Notes under the pieces: generated by a model | The model's input: the letters and a program-made list of their open reading frames with translations, nothing else | Database searches by the model: none | What the model was told of the DNA's origin: nothing | Part shown: positions 17,245 to 25,370 of the stretch, one piece after another | How positions within the stretch are numbered: the stretch's first letter is position 1 | Layout: each line of letters begins with the position of its first letter | Translations under genes and position numbers: made by a program | Source of the DNA: Streptomyces sp. NBC_01232 | Lineage (GTDB): Bacteria; Actinomycetota; Actinomycetes; Streptomycetales; Streptomycetaceae | Reading direction: 5' to 3' | Length of the DNA: 64,000 nt | Assembly (NCBI RefSeq): GCF_035989885.1 | Contig: NZ_CP108518.1 | Span: 3,938,501 to 4,002,500, forward strand

Positions 17245-17424
17245 GGTGTTCTCCTCCGGGGCAGTGTGCGGCGGGGCTGTGCGGGTGACGCGGTGCTGCG
17301 TGCCTGCGGGTGCGCTCGAGGTCCTGCGCGGGGAGGCGTCAGGGGATCAGGAGGCTTCTGGTGCGGTCACGCGGGAAGGGCCGTGGGGCCGTCGTCCGGT
17401 CGATGGAGCGGATGCGCTCACAGG

Positions 17425-17508
17425 TCACATGGATCGACAGAGCATGGCGGCGACGCGACACAGGTCTACTGCCCGTCGCTTCGTGAGGTCCGCCTGCTGA
17501 TGCTTCAT
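17425..17508 (-). CDS. 27-residue leader peptide upstream of the sulfurtransferase operon
   Basis: A short frame on the minus strand reads MKHQQADLTKRRAVDLCRVA then AMLCRSM and stop. The ending DLCRVAAMLCR is the hallmark of Streptomyces putative leader peptides found before sulfur-assimilation genes. Two Cys codons are spaced seven apart near the stop. An earlier in-frame ATG lies at 17514. The stop is 180 bp before the sulfurtransferase start, leaving room for an attenuator. By analogy with mycobacterial Cys-rich upstream ORFs, translation through the Cys codons may sense cysteine and control the downstream genes. No clear Shine-Dalgarno is seen, so initiation may be leaderless or near-leaderless. 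Confidence 0.8.
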   Translation of the reverse strand: MKHQQADLTKRRAVDLCRVAAMLCRSM

Positions 17509-17669
17509 AGCCATGGATCGTAGGGACGAATCGGCCGCCCTGTCACCGGCGTGTCATATACCGAGACAGGATCGTCCGAATATTGGGATCCGAGTGCCCC
17601 GGGCGGCCGCCGCGCCGCCCCCGGGACCCGTTGTGCGGCCCGTCCTTCTGCGGATCGGACCGCACCGTC

Positions 17670-18386
17670 TCACGATCCGGCCACCACCACGTTCGAGCCG
17701 CCCAGCGTGAGGTGCACACCGGCCTCGTCCGAGGTCAGGGACGACAGCTGGAGTCCGGCCGGCATGCCGCTGCCGAGATCGCGGTCGAAGTCGGTCTTCT
17801 TGCGGATCGTCTTCTCGACCAGCGGAACGCTCCCGCCGGGCACCTCGTCGGCGCGCACCCGGACGATCTTCCCGCCCTTTCCGCCCGGCGCATCCTGGAG
17901 GGTGATGGTCGCCACCACGCTGTGCGTCAGGGTCTTGCCGAGGAGGTCCACGGACGCGGTGACCTTCACCTTGCCCGGCGCCCCGCCGTAGGCGAGGGTC
18001 GCGCCGCTCTGCGAGGCCGCCGTCAGGTCCGCGTACGTGATGAGCGCGCTGCCCTCGGCCCGCTGGGCGGTGCCGCCGCTGTAGTCACCGTCCAGCGTCA
18101 CGCTGCGGAAGCTCGCGTCCAGCTCGGAGAGCCGGGTCTTGCGGCCCTCGGCGGCGATCTCGACGCCCCGCAGCTTCAGGTCGACCCGGTCCAGCTCGCG
18201 GCCGGCCAGCTGGGTGAGGAAGGGGAATCCGTGGATCTCCACCTCCGAGGAGCCGGCCAGGCCCTGCCGCGCCTGTATCCGCTCGGCCAGCTGGTTCTCG
18301 GCATAGCCGGACGCCCAGCGGTCCACGCCCACGAACAGGGCTCCCAGCACCACTCCGATGATCACAACGACGCGCAGGAAACGCAC
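17670..18386 (-). CDS. DUF2993 (LmeA-like) membrane-anchored lipid-binding protein
   Basis: A 238-residue protein with one N-terminal hydrophobic anchor (residues 4-22) and an extracytoplasmic DUF2993 domain. Mycobacterial LmeA of this family binds phosphatidylinositides and is needed for lipomannan mannan maturation. The signature VEIHGFPFLTQLAGRELDRV is present at about residues 48-67. The start is ATG giving MRFLRVVV. It stands alone, downstream of the poly-Q membrane protein gene on the same strand by 63 bp. Lipid ligand in Streptomyces not known. Confidence 0.88.
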   Translation of the reverse strand: MRFLRVVVIIGVVLGALFVGVDRWASGYAENQLAERIQARQGLAGSSEVEIHGFPFLTQLAGRELDRVDLKLRGVEIAAEGRKTRLSELDASFRSVTLDGDYSGGTAQRAEGSALITYADLTAASQSGATLAYGGAPGKVKVTASVDLLGKTLTHSVVATITLQDAPGGKGGKIVRVRADEVPGGSVPLVEKTIRKKTDFDRDLGSGMPAGLQLSSLTSDEAGVHLTLGGSNVVVAGS

Positions 18387-18449
18387 GTTCCCTCCCCCTA
18401 CTAGTCGGTACGTGCGTTCTAGTTGACCATGCCCCTCGTCGGGGAGGGA

Positions 18450-20003
18450 TCAGCCCACCACCCTGCCGATCAGGTACACGGCGGGGGCGGCCGCCGCGAG
18501 CGGCAGCGCGACACCGGCCGTCATGTGCACGAACTTCGACGGGTAGTCGTACGCCGCCACGCGCAGCCCGACCAGCGCGCACACGCCGGCGACGAGACCG
18601 ATGAGGGCCCCGCCCACGCCGACCGAGGTCATACCGCCGACCGCGATGCCGGCGCCGGCGGCCGCGGCCAGCGAGACGCCGACCGACGGGGCGGTGGGCA
18701 GCGGCAGCGCACGCGTGAAGACGGCGACCGCGACGGCCGCGGCGCCGACCGTGGCGGCGGCGGAATCGGCCGCCAGGTAGCCGGCGCAGATGATGGCGAG
18801 CGCGGCCGAGGCCACGGAGGCCATCAGGCCGTACATCCGCTCGTCGGGATCGGCGTGGCTGCGCAGCTGGAGGACGAGCGTGAGCAGCACCCAGGCGCCG
18901 AGGGTGCCCACGATCGCGCCGGGTCCGTACGGGGAGTCCACGGCGAGCACGGCCACGTCGGCGACGACGGCTCCGGCGAAGGCGAGGGCGATGCCCTGGC
19001 GGGCCGGCCACATGCCGTTGAGGCGGAACCAGCCGGCCGCGGTGAGGCCCTGGAGGGCGATCAGCGGCAGGAGCAGGGCGTACTGCCCGAGGGCGGCGGC
19101 CACGGCGAGCAGCAGTCCGAGGACGGCGGTGATTATGGCGGGCTGCGGTCCGGGATCGATGATCGGCGAGCGGCCCTCGGCGCGGGCCTGGGCCGGGTCG
19201 ACGGCGCGCACGGTGTTGCCGGCGAGGGTCGGCGGGGACCAGGAGGTGATCTCCTGCGGCTCGCCGGGGACCTCGGCCGGGTCCGCGCCCGGGGCGGAGG
19301 CCGCGGCTTGGGGCGGGAGGTACGCGGTCTGCTCGGCGGCGGACACGTCCGTCACCGGCGGCAGGTACGCGGTCTGCTCGACCGGCGGCTGCTGGTGCTG
19401 CTGGTGCTGCGGCGGCTGCTGCTCGTGCTCGGGGCCCGGGTACGGCGGCAGATAGGCCGTCTCGGCGCCCTGCGGCCAGTCCTGGACCGGAGCCGCGGCG
19501 GGAGTCCGGGCCTGTCCCTGGGCCTGGGCCTCGTCCCGGAACCAGCCCTCCGGAGCCACCGGCTGCTGGAGCTGCGGCGGCTGCTGCTCGTGCTCGGGGC
19601 CCGGGTACGGCGGCAGATAAGCCGTCTCGGCACCCTGCGGCCAGTCCTGGACCGGAGCCGCAGCGGGAGTCAGGGCCTGTCCCTGGGCCTGGGCCTCGTC
19701 CCGGAACCAGCCCTCCGGAGCCACCTGCTGGTACGGGTCCGGTGCGGGTGCCTGAGCCTGCGCCTGGGCCTGGGCGTAGCCGTCCGGCCAGGGGCCCGGG
19801 GCCGCCGGGGCCTCCTCCCGGTACCAGCTCTCGGGCGCGACCGGCTGCCCGGGCACCGCACCCAGCGGCGGGTGCACCGGCTGGTAGCTGGTGTCCCAGG
19901 TGTCGGACTGCCAGGTCTGGGTCCCGTACGGATCCTGCTGCTGTTGCTGCTGTTGCTGCTGCTGCGCGTACTGCTGTCGCTGCTGCTCTTCAGGCGTGCT
20001 CAT
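18450..20003 (-). CDS. multi-TM membrane protein with poly-Q and duplicated cytoplasmic N-terminus
   Basis: A 517-residue protein. Residues 1-24 are a Gln-rich run encoded by nearly pure CAG codons; residues about 25-260 are a disordered Gln/Pro/Ala/Tyr-rich region. This includes a 55-residue unit repeated in tandem (motif VAPEGWFRDEAQAQGQ, then AETAYLPPYPGPEHEQQPP), plus short derivatives (VAPESWYREEA, TAYLPP). Residues about 280-515 form some eight hydrophobic segments with few charges, suggesting an integral membrane domain of unknown type. It is downstream of the MoaD-like gene by 10 bp, so co-transcription is likely. No function recognised. Confidence 0.85.
   Translation of the reverse strand: MSTPEEQQRQQYAQQQQQQQQQQDPYGTQTWQSDTWDTSYQPVHPPLGAVPGQPVAPESWYREEAPAAPGPWPDGYAQAQAQAQAPAPDPYQQVAPEGWFRDEAQAQGQALTPAAAPVQDWPQGAETAYLPPYPGPEHEQQPPQLQQPVAPEGWFRDEAQAQGQARTPAAAPVQDWPQGAETAYLPPYPGPEHEQQPPQHQQHQQPPVEQTAYLPPVTDVSAAEQTAYLPPQAAASAPGADPAEVPGEPQEITSWSPPTLAGNTVRAVDPAQARAEGRSPIIDPGPQPAIITAVLGLLLAVAAALGQYALLLPLIALQGLTAAGWFRLNGMWPARQGIALAFAGAVVADVAVLAVDSPYGPGAIVGTLGAWVLLTLVLQLRSHADPDERMYGLMASVASAALAIICAGYLAADSAAATVGAAAVAVAVFTRALPLPTAPSVGVSLAAAAGAGIAVGGMTSVGVGGALIGLVAGVCALVGLRVAAYDYPSKFVHMTAGVALPLAAAAPAVYLIGRVVG
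19411..19725. repeat. 165-bp in-frame tandem duplication
   Basis: Copy 1 spans 19411-19575 and copy 2 begins at 19576 and runs to about 19725. The copies differ at only a handful of positions (for example aggccgtc/aagccgtc and gcgcc/gcacc), so the duplication is recent. The period of 165 nt equals 55 codons, and the reading frame of the membrane protein gene is kept. Confidence 0.9.
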
Positions 20004-20013
20004 CGGCTCCCGC

Positions 20014-20268
20014 TCACCCGCCCGCGAACGGCGGAAGCACCTCTACGGTGCCGCCCTCGGTCAGCGGGACGGAATCGTGCGGGCGCTTGCCCACAGGCTC
20101 GTCATTCACGAGGAAGGAGCAGCGCAGCAGGACCCGGGTCAGCTCCCCGGGGTGGCGTTCCCGCACGGCGTCGAGCGCCTCGGCCAGTGTGCCCGCCGAG
20201 TACGGCTCCTCCGCCGTCTTGGCCGCGGCCTTGGCCGCCGCCCAGTAGCGGATGGTTCCGGTTGCCAC
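20014..20268 (-). CDS. MoaD/ThiS-family sulfur-carrier protein
   Basis: An 84-residue ubiquitin-like beta-grasp protein ending in the required Gly-Gly (LPPFAGG), whose C-terminus would be adenylated and thiocarboxylated by an E1-like enzyme for molybdopterin or another sulfur-transfer pathway. The GTG at 20268 has GGAG five bases upstream and gives VATGTIRYW, the usual MoaD-like first strand; an upstream in-frame ATG has no such site. It is the first gene of a likely transcript with the poly-Q membrane protein. No moaE or moeB homologue is adjacent, so the pathway cannot be assigned. Confidence 0.88.
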   Translation of the reverse strand: MATGTIRYWAAAKAAAKTAEEPYSAGTLAEALDAVRERHPGELTRVLLRCSFLVNDEPVGKRPHDSVPLTEGGTVEVLPPFAGG

Positions 20269-20466
20269 TGCAGCTCCTATCGTCGGCTCTCTACCGTCGG
20301 CCTCCATGATGGCCCCTCCCACCCCTGACCCCGGCGTGCCCCGACGCGCCGGGTGTGCGCCCGGGGCCCGGCGGTACCTCTCGGCGGGCCGCCGATCCGG
20401 TGAAACCCGCCCCCAACCAGGGCGGCAGCGTGGGATGAACCACAGAAGCGGAAGAGGAAGAAGCCT

Positions 20467-20495
20467 CTGCCACGAAAGCGCGGGTGGGCTATTCT
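20467..20495 (+). promoter_or_regulatory. candidate promoter in the glnR upstream region
   Basis: CTGCCA at 20467-20472 and TATTCT at 20490-20495 are separated by 17 bp, each matching 4 of 6 bases of the vegetative consensus, pointing towards glnR. The predicted start near 20502 lies immediately before the hairpin at 20507. The 458-bp divergent region (20269-20726) contains no supported gene. It must hold the promoters of both the MoaD-like gene and glnR. Confidence 0.4.
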
Positions 20496-20506
20496 GCTTG
20501 GCGAGA

Positions 20507-20538
20507 GGATCCGGGCAATGTTGCCCCCGGGTCCTTTT
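20507..20538 (+). terminator. hairpin with T-run upstream of glnR
   Basis: GGATCCGGGCAA pairs with TTGCCCCCGGGTCC (one G:U pair, two bulged C's) and is followed directly by TTTTGTGCTTT, which is unusually T-rich here. It lies 190 bp before the glnR start in the sense direction. It may end a short RNA or attenuate glnR transcription. Confidence 0.55.
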
Positions 20539-20726
20539 GTGCTTTCAGAACGTTGAACGAACCGAGAACAGTGGTATCCATGCGGACCCCAGGGCGCGGG
20601 GACCGCCGGACACCGGGCAAGCCGTACGAAGCAGTACCGCGCACGTCCTCGACGGGACCGAGGAGGAACCGACGTGATGGACCAGCGAACCGTGCACCAC
20701 CGTCCGACCCGGGCAGGTGGTCGGTC

Positions 20727-21554
20727 GTGAGCTCACTCCTGCTGCTCACCAACGCCCTGCAGCCGTCCACCGAGGTGCTCCCCGCACTCGGCCTGCTGCT
20801 GCACAACGTCCGGGTGGCCCCGGCCGAGGGCCCCGCCCTGGTGGACACCCCGGGAGCCGATGTCATCCTCGTGGACGGCCGCCGCGACCTGCCGCAGGTG
20901 CGGTCGCTGTGCCAGCTGCTCCGCTCCACCGGACCCGGCTGTCCGTTGATCCTCGTCGTCACCGAGGGCGGCCTCGCGGCCGTCACCGCCGACTGGGGCA
21001 TCGACGACGTCCTGCTGGACACCGCCGGCCCGGCCGAGGTCGAGGCGCGGCTGCGGCTGGCCACCGGCCGCCAGCAGCTGGGCTCGGACGATTCCCCGAT
21101 GGAGATCCGCAACGGCGACCTGTCGGTGGACGAGGCGACCTACTCCGCCAAGCTCAAGGGGCGGGTGCTCGACCTCACCTTCAAGGAGTTCGAGCTGCTC
21201 AAGTACCTCGCCCAGCACCCGGGCCGGGTCTTCACGCGCGCCCAGCTGCTGCAGGAGGTCTGGGGCTACGACTACTTCGGCGGCACCCGGACCGTCGACG
21301 TGCACGTACGGCGGCTGCGCGCGAAACTCGGCCCCGAGCACGAGTCCCTGATCGGCACGGTCCGCAACGTCGGCTACCGCTTCGTCACGCCGGAGAAGGT
21401 CGAGCGGGCGGCGGCGGAGGCCGCGGCGCAGGCGGCGGCCAAGACGGCCGCGCAGGCCGCGGCGCGGACGACCGCGCAGCAGGACCCGGCCGTCACCCGA
21501 TCGGCCGAAGATCCTGTGAGCATCCACTCGGCAGGACGCCCTGCCCAGAGGTAG
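20727..21554 (+). CDS. glnR: GlnR, OmpR-type global nitrogen regulator
   Basis: GlnR activates or represses nitrogen-assimilation genes (glnA, glnII, amtB, nirB and others) in actinomycetes. The 275-residue protein has an atypical, phosphorylation-independent receiver (residues 1-105, IDDVLLD) and a winged-helix domain (about 125-225) with [20 protein letters not shown] and the wing [14 protein letters not shown]. Residues 1-225 match remembered S. coelicolor GlnR almost exactly. The C-terminal 45 residues are an Ala/Lys-rich low-complexity tail. The GTG at 20727 gives MSSLLLLTN. No kinase gene is adjacent, as expected for an orphan regulator. A hairpin precedes the gene. Confidence 0.97.
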   Translation: MSSLLLLTNALQPSTEVLPALGLLLHNVRVAPAEGPALVDTPGADVILVDGRRDLPQVRSLCQLLRSTGPGCPLILVVTEGGLAAVTADWGIDDVLLDTAGPAEVEARLRLATGRQQLGSDDSPMEIRNGDLSVDEATYSAKLKGRVLDLTFKEFELLKYLAQHPGRVFTRAQLLQEVWGYDYFGGTRTVDVHVRRLRAKLGPEHESLIGTVRNVGYRFVTPEKVERAAAEAAAQAAAKTAAQAAARTTAQQDPAVTRSAEDPVSIHSAGRPAQR

Positions 21555-21578
21555 GTCACCCCGCGTAGACTGCCGCGC

Positions 21579-22601
21579 GTGGCCAAGGTGACGCGGGATG
21601 ACGTGGCACGACTTGCGGGTACGTCTACCGCCGTCGTGAGCTACGTCATCAACAACGGACCCCGGCCGGTCGCCCCGGCCACGCGCGAGCGTGTACTCGC
21701 CGCGATCAAGGACCTGGGCTACCGCCCGGACCGGGTCGCCCAGGCGATGGCGTCGCGGCGCACCGACCTCATAGGCATGATCGTCCCCGACGCGCGTCAG
21801 CCGTTCTTCGCGGAGATGGCGCACGCGGTCGAGCAGGCCGCCGCCGAGCGCGGGAAGATGGTGCTCGTCGGCAATTCCGACTACCGCACCGAGCGCGAGG
21901 TCCACTACCTGCGGGCCTTCCTCGGCATGCGGGTCTCCGGCCTGATCCTGGTCAGCCAGGGCATGAGCGAGCAGGCCGCCAGCGAGATCGAGGCCTGGGA
22001 CGCCCGGGTCGTGCTGCTGCACGAGCGCCCGGAGGCGATCGACGACGTCGCCGTCGTCACGGACGACATCGGCGGCGCCCAGCTCGCCACCCGCCACCTG
22101 CTGGAGCACGGGCACGAGTACGTGGCCTGCATCGGCGGCGTCGAGAACACCCCGTCGGTCGGCGACCCGGTCGCCGACCACGTCGAGGGCTGGCGGCGGG
22201 CCATGCAGGAGTCCGGCCGCTCGGTGGAGGGCCGGCTCATCGAGGCCCCCTACAACCGCTACGACGCGTACACGGTCGCCCTGGAGGTCCTGGCCCGGCC
22301 CGACCGCCCGACCGCCATCTTCTGCGCCACGGACGACCAGGCCATCGGCGTGCTGCGTGCCGCGCGCGAGCTGCGCATCGACGTGCCGGGGGAACTGGCC
22401 GTCGCGGGCTTCGACGACGTCAAGGAAGCCGCCCTCACGGACCCGCCGCTGACCACGATCGCCTCGGACCGCCCGGCGATGGCCCGCGCGGCCGTGGACC
22501 TGGTGCTGGACGACGGCCTGCGCGTGGCCGGCTCACGTCGGGAACGGCTGAAGCAGTTCCCCTCCGCCCTGGTGATCCGCCGCTCCTGCGGCTGCCGCTG
22601 A
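21579..22601 (+). CDS. LacI-family transcriptional regulator
   Basis: A 340-residue repressor. The N-terminal HTH and hinge read [48 protein letters not shown], with the family recognition helix ([11 protein letters not shown]). Residues 60-330 are the periplasmic-binding-protein-like effector domain ([17 protein letters not shown]). The end RRSCGCR is typical of many actinobacterial members. The GTG start at 21579 is 24 bp after the glnR stop, so it may be read from the glnR transcript. No sugar-utilisation genes are adjacent, so the effector is unknown. Confidence 0.93.
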   Translation: MAKVTRDDVARLAGTSTAVVSYVINNGPRPVAPATRERVLAAIKDLGYRPDRVAQAMASRRTDLIGMIVPDARQPFFAEMAHAVEQAAAERGKMVLVGNSDYRTEREVHYLRAFLGMRVSGLILVSQGMSEQAASEIEAWDARVVLLHERPEAIDDVAVVTDDIGGAQLATRHLLEHGHEYVACIGGVENTPSVGDPVADHVEGWRRAMQESGRSVEGRLIEAPYNRYDAYTVALEVLARPDRPTAIFCATDDQAIGVLRAARELRIDVPGELAVAGFDDVKEAALTDPPLTTIASDRPAMARAAVDLVLDDGLRVAGSRRERLKQFPSALVIRRSCGCR

Positions 22602-22635
22602 TCCCGCGCGGTCACGAGGGCGCGCGGTCACCGGC

Positions 22636-22666
22636 TCACGCGGTCACGCGGTCACGCGGTCACGCG
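22636..22666. repeat. 8-bp tandem repeat (TCACGCGG x 3.9)
   Basis: Four consecutive units of TCACGCGG, the last one base short, between the LacI gene and the MerR-clamp gene. The final unit supplies the TCA that forms the minus-strand stop codon of the MerR-clamp gene at 22660-22662. Confidence 0.85.
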
Positions 22667-23703
22667 TCGAGGGTGCACGGCATCAGCAGGGAGAAGGCGT
22701 CCTCGGTGCCCCGGCGCAGGAGCACCAGCGGGGCCTTGGGGCCGACGTACTCCAGCAGCATGTCCTCCCCGGCGGCGAGCGCGTCGAGGAGGAGGGCGGG
22801 GTTGACCCCCACCCGGTCGCCGTCGAGGTCCGCGTCGGCGGCGCAGGCGTCGTCGGCGACGGTCACCGTGTCCGTCAGGACCAGGGCGCACCTTTCGCCG
22901 CCCTGAGCGGCAAGGGCCCGTCGCAGGGCCGGTACGTCCAGGGCGATGCGGCGCCCCTCGGGCAGCTGCATCAGGCGGCGGTAGTCGGGGAACTCCTCGC
23001 CGAGGCCCCGCCCGGCCACCCGGCGGCCCTCGGTCTCCAGCTCGACCCCGTCCCCGTCCACGGTCAGGACGGCCGTGGAGCCGTCGCCCAGCAGGGCCCG
23101 CATCGCGTCCACGAGCGGGGCGGGCACGGTCAGCTGCACCCGCTCGCCGCCGTGGCCGGTGGTGGACGCGCGGGCCACGGCCATCCGGTAGCGGTCGGTG
23201 GCCACGAGGTGCAGGCCCGTCCCCTCCGCGTCGAAGAGGATCCCGCCGAGCACCGGCAGTTCGGGGTCGCCGCCGACGGCGAAGCGTACGGCGTCCAGTG
23301 CGGCCGCGAACTCCGCGGCGGGCAGGGTCAGCCGGGCGGTGCGGGTGGTGGTGGTCATGGTGTTCTCCTTGGGTCCCAGTAGCGCGCGTACCGTGGCGAG
23401 CGCTCCGCGCGCATCGGCGAGTTCGCGTTCGAGCCGCCGCAGGTGGGCGTCCAGCAGGCGGGGCACCAGGCCGGTGTCGCCGCCGGACCAGCCCGCCAGC
23501 ACGAGCCGGATGTCCGCGAGCGGCATCCCCGCCTGCCGGAGCCGGGCCAGCAGCCGGGCCTCGTCGAGCTGCTCGGGCGCGTACCAGCGGTATCCCGTCG
23601 CCGGGTCCACCCGGGCGGGCACCAGGACGCCCGCGCGGTCGTAGAACCGCAGGGCGCTCACGCCCAATCCGCTGTCGCGGCCCGTCTCACCAATGCTGTG
23701 CAT
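22660..23703 (-). CDS. MerR regulator fused to a DnaN-like sliding-clamp domain
   Basis: A 347-residue fusion. Residues 4-72 are a MerR-type winged helix (SIGETGRDSGLGVSALRFYDRAGVL, then YRWYAPEQLDEARLLARLRQAGMPL), followed by a dimerisation coiled coil to about 113. Residues 116-347 resemble one to two domains of the DNA polymerase III beta clamp (LPAAEFAAALDAVRFAV, GGILFDAEGTGLHLVATDRYRMA, FPDYRRLM). DnaN has three such domains, so this is a partial clamp. A strong AAGGAG sits six bases before an internal ATG at 23358 (Met116), exactly at the domain border, so the clamp part may also be made alone. Start ATG 23703 has GGAG upstream. Effector and function unknown. Confidence 0.88.
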   Translation of the reverse strand: MHSIGETGRDSGLGVSALRFYDRAGVLVPARVDPATGYRWYAPEQLDEARLLARLRQAGMPLADIRLVLAGWSGGDTGLVPRLLDAHLRRLERELADARGALATVRALLGPKENTMTTTTRTARLTLPAAEFAAALDAVRFAVGGDPELPVLGGILFDAEGTGLHLVATDRYRMAVARASTTGHGGERVQLTVPAPLVDAMRALLGDGSTAVLTVDGDGVELETEGRRVAGRGLGEEFPDYRRLMQLPEGRRIALDVPALRRALAAQGGERCALVLTDTVTVADDACAADADLDGDRVGVNPALLLDALAAGEDMLLEYVGPKAPLVLLRRGTEDAFSLLMPCTLDA

Positions 23704-23844
23704 CTCGCTCTCCACACCCGTGACTCTGGGACCTCCACCAGGTCGAGGGTCAAGGCCGGTTCTCATATCGCGCATACGCGGTTCTGTCGGGCTTCTCAGG
23801 CCCGGCTCAGGAAGCTCTCATCATCGGCGGGAAGAGTCACTGTC

Positions 23845-25119
23845 ATGACCGACAGCTTCCGCCGCGAAGGCGAGTACCCGCAGGAGAACAGCCCGGCCCA
23901 GCACGCGCCGTTCGGCGAGGACTGGCAGCGCGGGCGCGACCGTCTGGCGCACGAGACCGGGGTCGGCACCGGTACGGGAACCGGGGCCGGAACCGGTGCC
24001 GGGGCCGCGGCCTACCCGCCGCCGCCCTCCTACCCGCCCGCCGCCCCCGGCTGGCACGAGGCGCACCAGCCGCCGGTCATCCGCGGCGAGACGGTTCCGG
24101 CGGCAGCGGGCGGAGCCGGCGTGGGCGGCCGGGGCGAGGACGGCGGCCCGCGCCAGCCCGCCCACGCCGCGCCCCCCGCACCGCGCGCCAAGCGGCCCGT
24201 CGCCCTGCTGGCCGCGGTCGCACTCGCCGCAGCCCTGGTCGGCGGCGGCACCGCGGCCGCCGTCCAGCAGCTGATGGACCGGCAGGCCACCGCCGCGGTC
24301 GGCGGCGTCAACGGCACCAACGTCGCGCAGTCCGGCAATGGCACCGTCTCCGGAGTCGCCGAGCAGGTCAGCCCCTCGGTCGTCCGTATCGACGTCCGCA
24401 CCGGCTCCGGCCAGGGCACCGGCTCCGGCGTCGTGATCACCGCCGACGGCGAGATCGTCACCAACAACCACGTGGTGAGCGGCGCCGCCGAAATCCAGGT
24501 GACCATGAGCAACGGCAAGAAGTACTCCGCCAAGATCGTCGGCACGGACCCCGACAAGGACCTGGCCCTGATCAAGCTCCAGGGCGCGTCCGGGCTGAAG
24601 CCCGCCAGGCTCGGCGACTCCGGCGGCGTCAAGGTCGGCGACCAGGTCGTCGCCATCGGCTCCCCCGACGGCCTCACCGGCACCGTCACCAGCGGCATCG
24701 TCTCCGCCCTGAACCGCGAGGTGAAGGTGCCGAAGTCCGAGCAGCAGTCACCCCAGGGCCGGCAGCAGGACGGGGACAGCTGGCCGTTCTCCTTCGGCGG
24801 CCGCCAGTTCAACGGGGACACCGGGTCCGACACCACCTCGTACAAGGCCCTCCAGACGGACGCCTCCCTCAACCCCGGCAACTCCGGCGGCGCCCTGGTC
24901 AACATGAACGGCGAGATCGTGGGCATGCCCTCCGCGATCTACTCTCCCGCCTCCGGCAATTCCGCCGCCGGCAGCGTCGGCCTCGGCTTCGCCATCCCGG
25001 TGAACACGATCAAGGCCGACCTGGACTCCCTCCGCAAGGGCGGCCCCGGCGGGGCCGGCTCCCCGGACACCGGCACCGGCGGCGGATCCGCCGCCGACGG
25101 CTTCGGCACCGTCTTCTAG
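23845..25119 (+). CDS. HtrA/DegP-type trypsin-like serine protease (membrane anchored)
   Basis: A 424-residue envelope protease. Residues 1-118 are a Gly/Pro/Ala-rich cytoplasmic arm, one membrane segment lies at about 119-137, and the trypsin-like domain follows outside. The triad is His209 (NNHVVSG), Asp239 (DKDLAL) and Ser347 (NPGNSGG). Unlike typical HtrA, the protein ends soon after the protease fold in a Gly-rich tail, with no PDZ domain recognisable. It lies beside an MprAB-like two-component system, paralleling mycobacterial mprA-mprB-pepD, so it may degrade or signal misfolded envelope protein. Its TAG stop is within the first bases of the MITE-like element at 25116. Confidence 0.93.
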   Translation: MTDSFRREGEYPQENSPAQHAPFGEDWQRGRDRLAHETGVGTGTGTGAGTGAGAAAYPPPPSYPPAAPGWHEAHQPPVIRGETVPAAAGGAGVGGRGEDGGPRQPAHAAPPAPRAKRPVALLAAVALAAALVGGGTAAAVQQLMDRQATAAVGGVNGTNVAQSGNGTVSGVAEQVSPSVVRIDVRTGSGQGTGSGVVITADGEIVTNNHVVSGAAEIQVTMSNGKKYSAKIVGTDPDKDLALIKLQGASGLKPARLGDSGGVKVGDQVVAIGSPDGLTGTVTSGIVSALNREVKVPKSEQQSPQGRQQDGDSWPFSFGGRQFNGDTGSDTTSYKALQTDASLNPGNSGGALVNMNGEIVGMPSAIYSPASGNSAAGSVGLGFAIPVNTIKADLDSLRKGGPGGAGSPDTGTGGGSAADGFGTVF

Positions 25120-25280
25120 TGCTGTGACCGGAAAGGTCCACCGGGTCGCGGCGCCCGGCACGGCACCTCGCCGCGTTGTCGGACCACGCAAGTACGTCCA
25201 GTACGAGCCGCGGCCCTCCGCCTTGCGATGCACCGCACCGGACACCGCGACCCGGCACACCTTTCCGGCCACAGCACTAG
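25116..25280. mobile_element. 165-bp MITE-like palindromic element bounded by CTAG
   Basis: Both ends carry CTAGTGCTGTG(A/G)CCGGAAAGGT in inverted orientation, and similarity between the arms continues, with mismatches, to about 52 bp. No coding capacity is supported. The element begins on the last codon and stop of the protease gene. Terminal CTAG may be a target duplication or part of the repeat. The transposase that would move it is not in the window. Confidence 0.75.
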
Positions 25281-25370
25281 GCGGACGGGACCCGGCCCGC
25301 CCGTGCGAGGCTGGAAGCGCCGTCACCCGCCGCACACCGCGGCCGGCCAACACACCCGGGAGACCCATCC

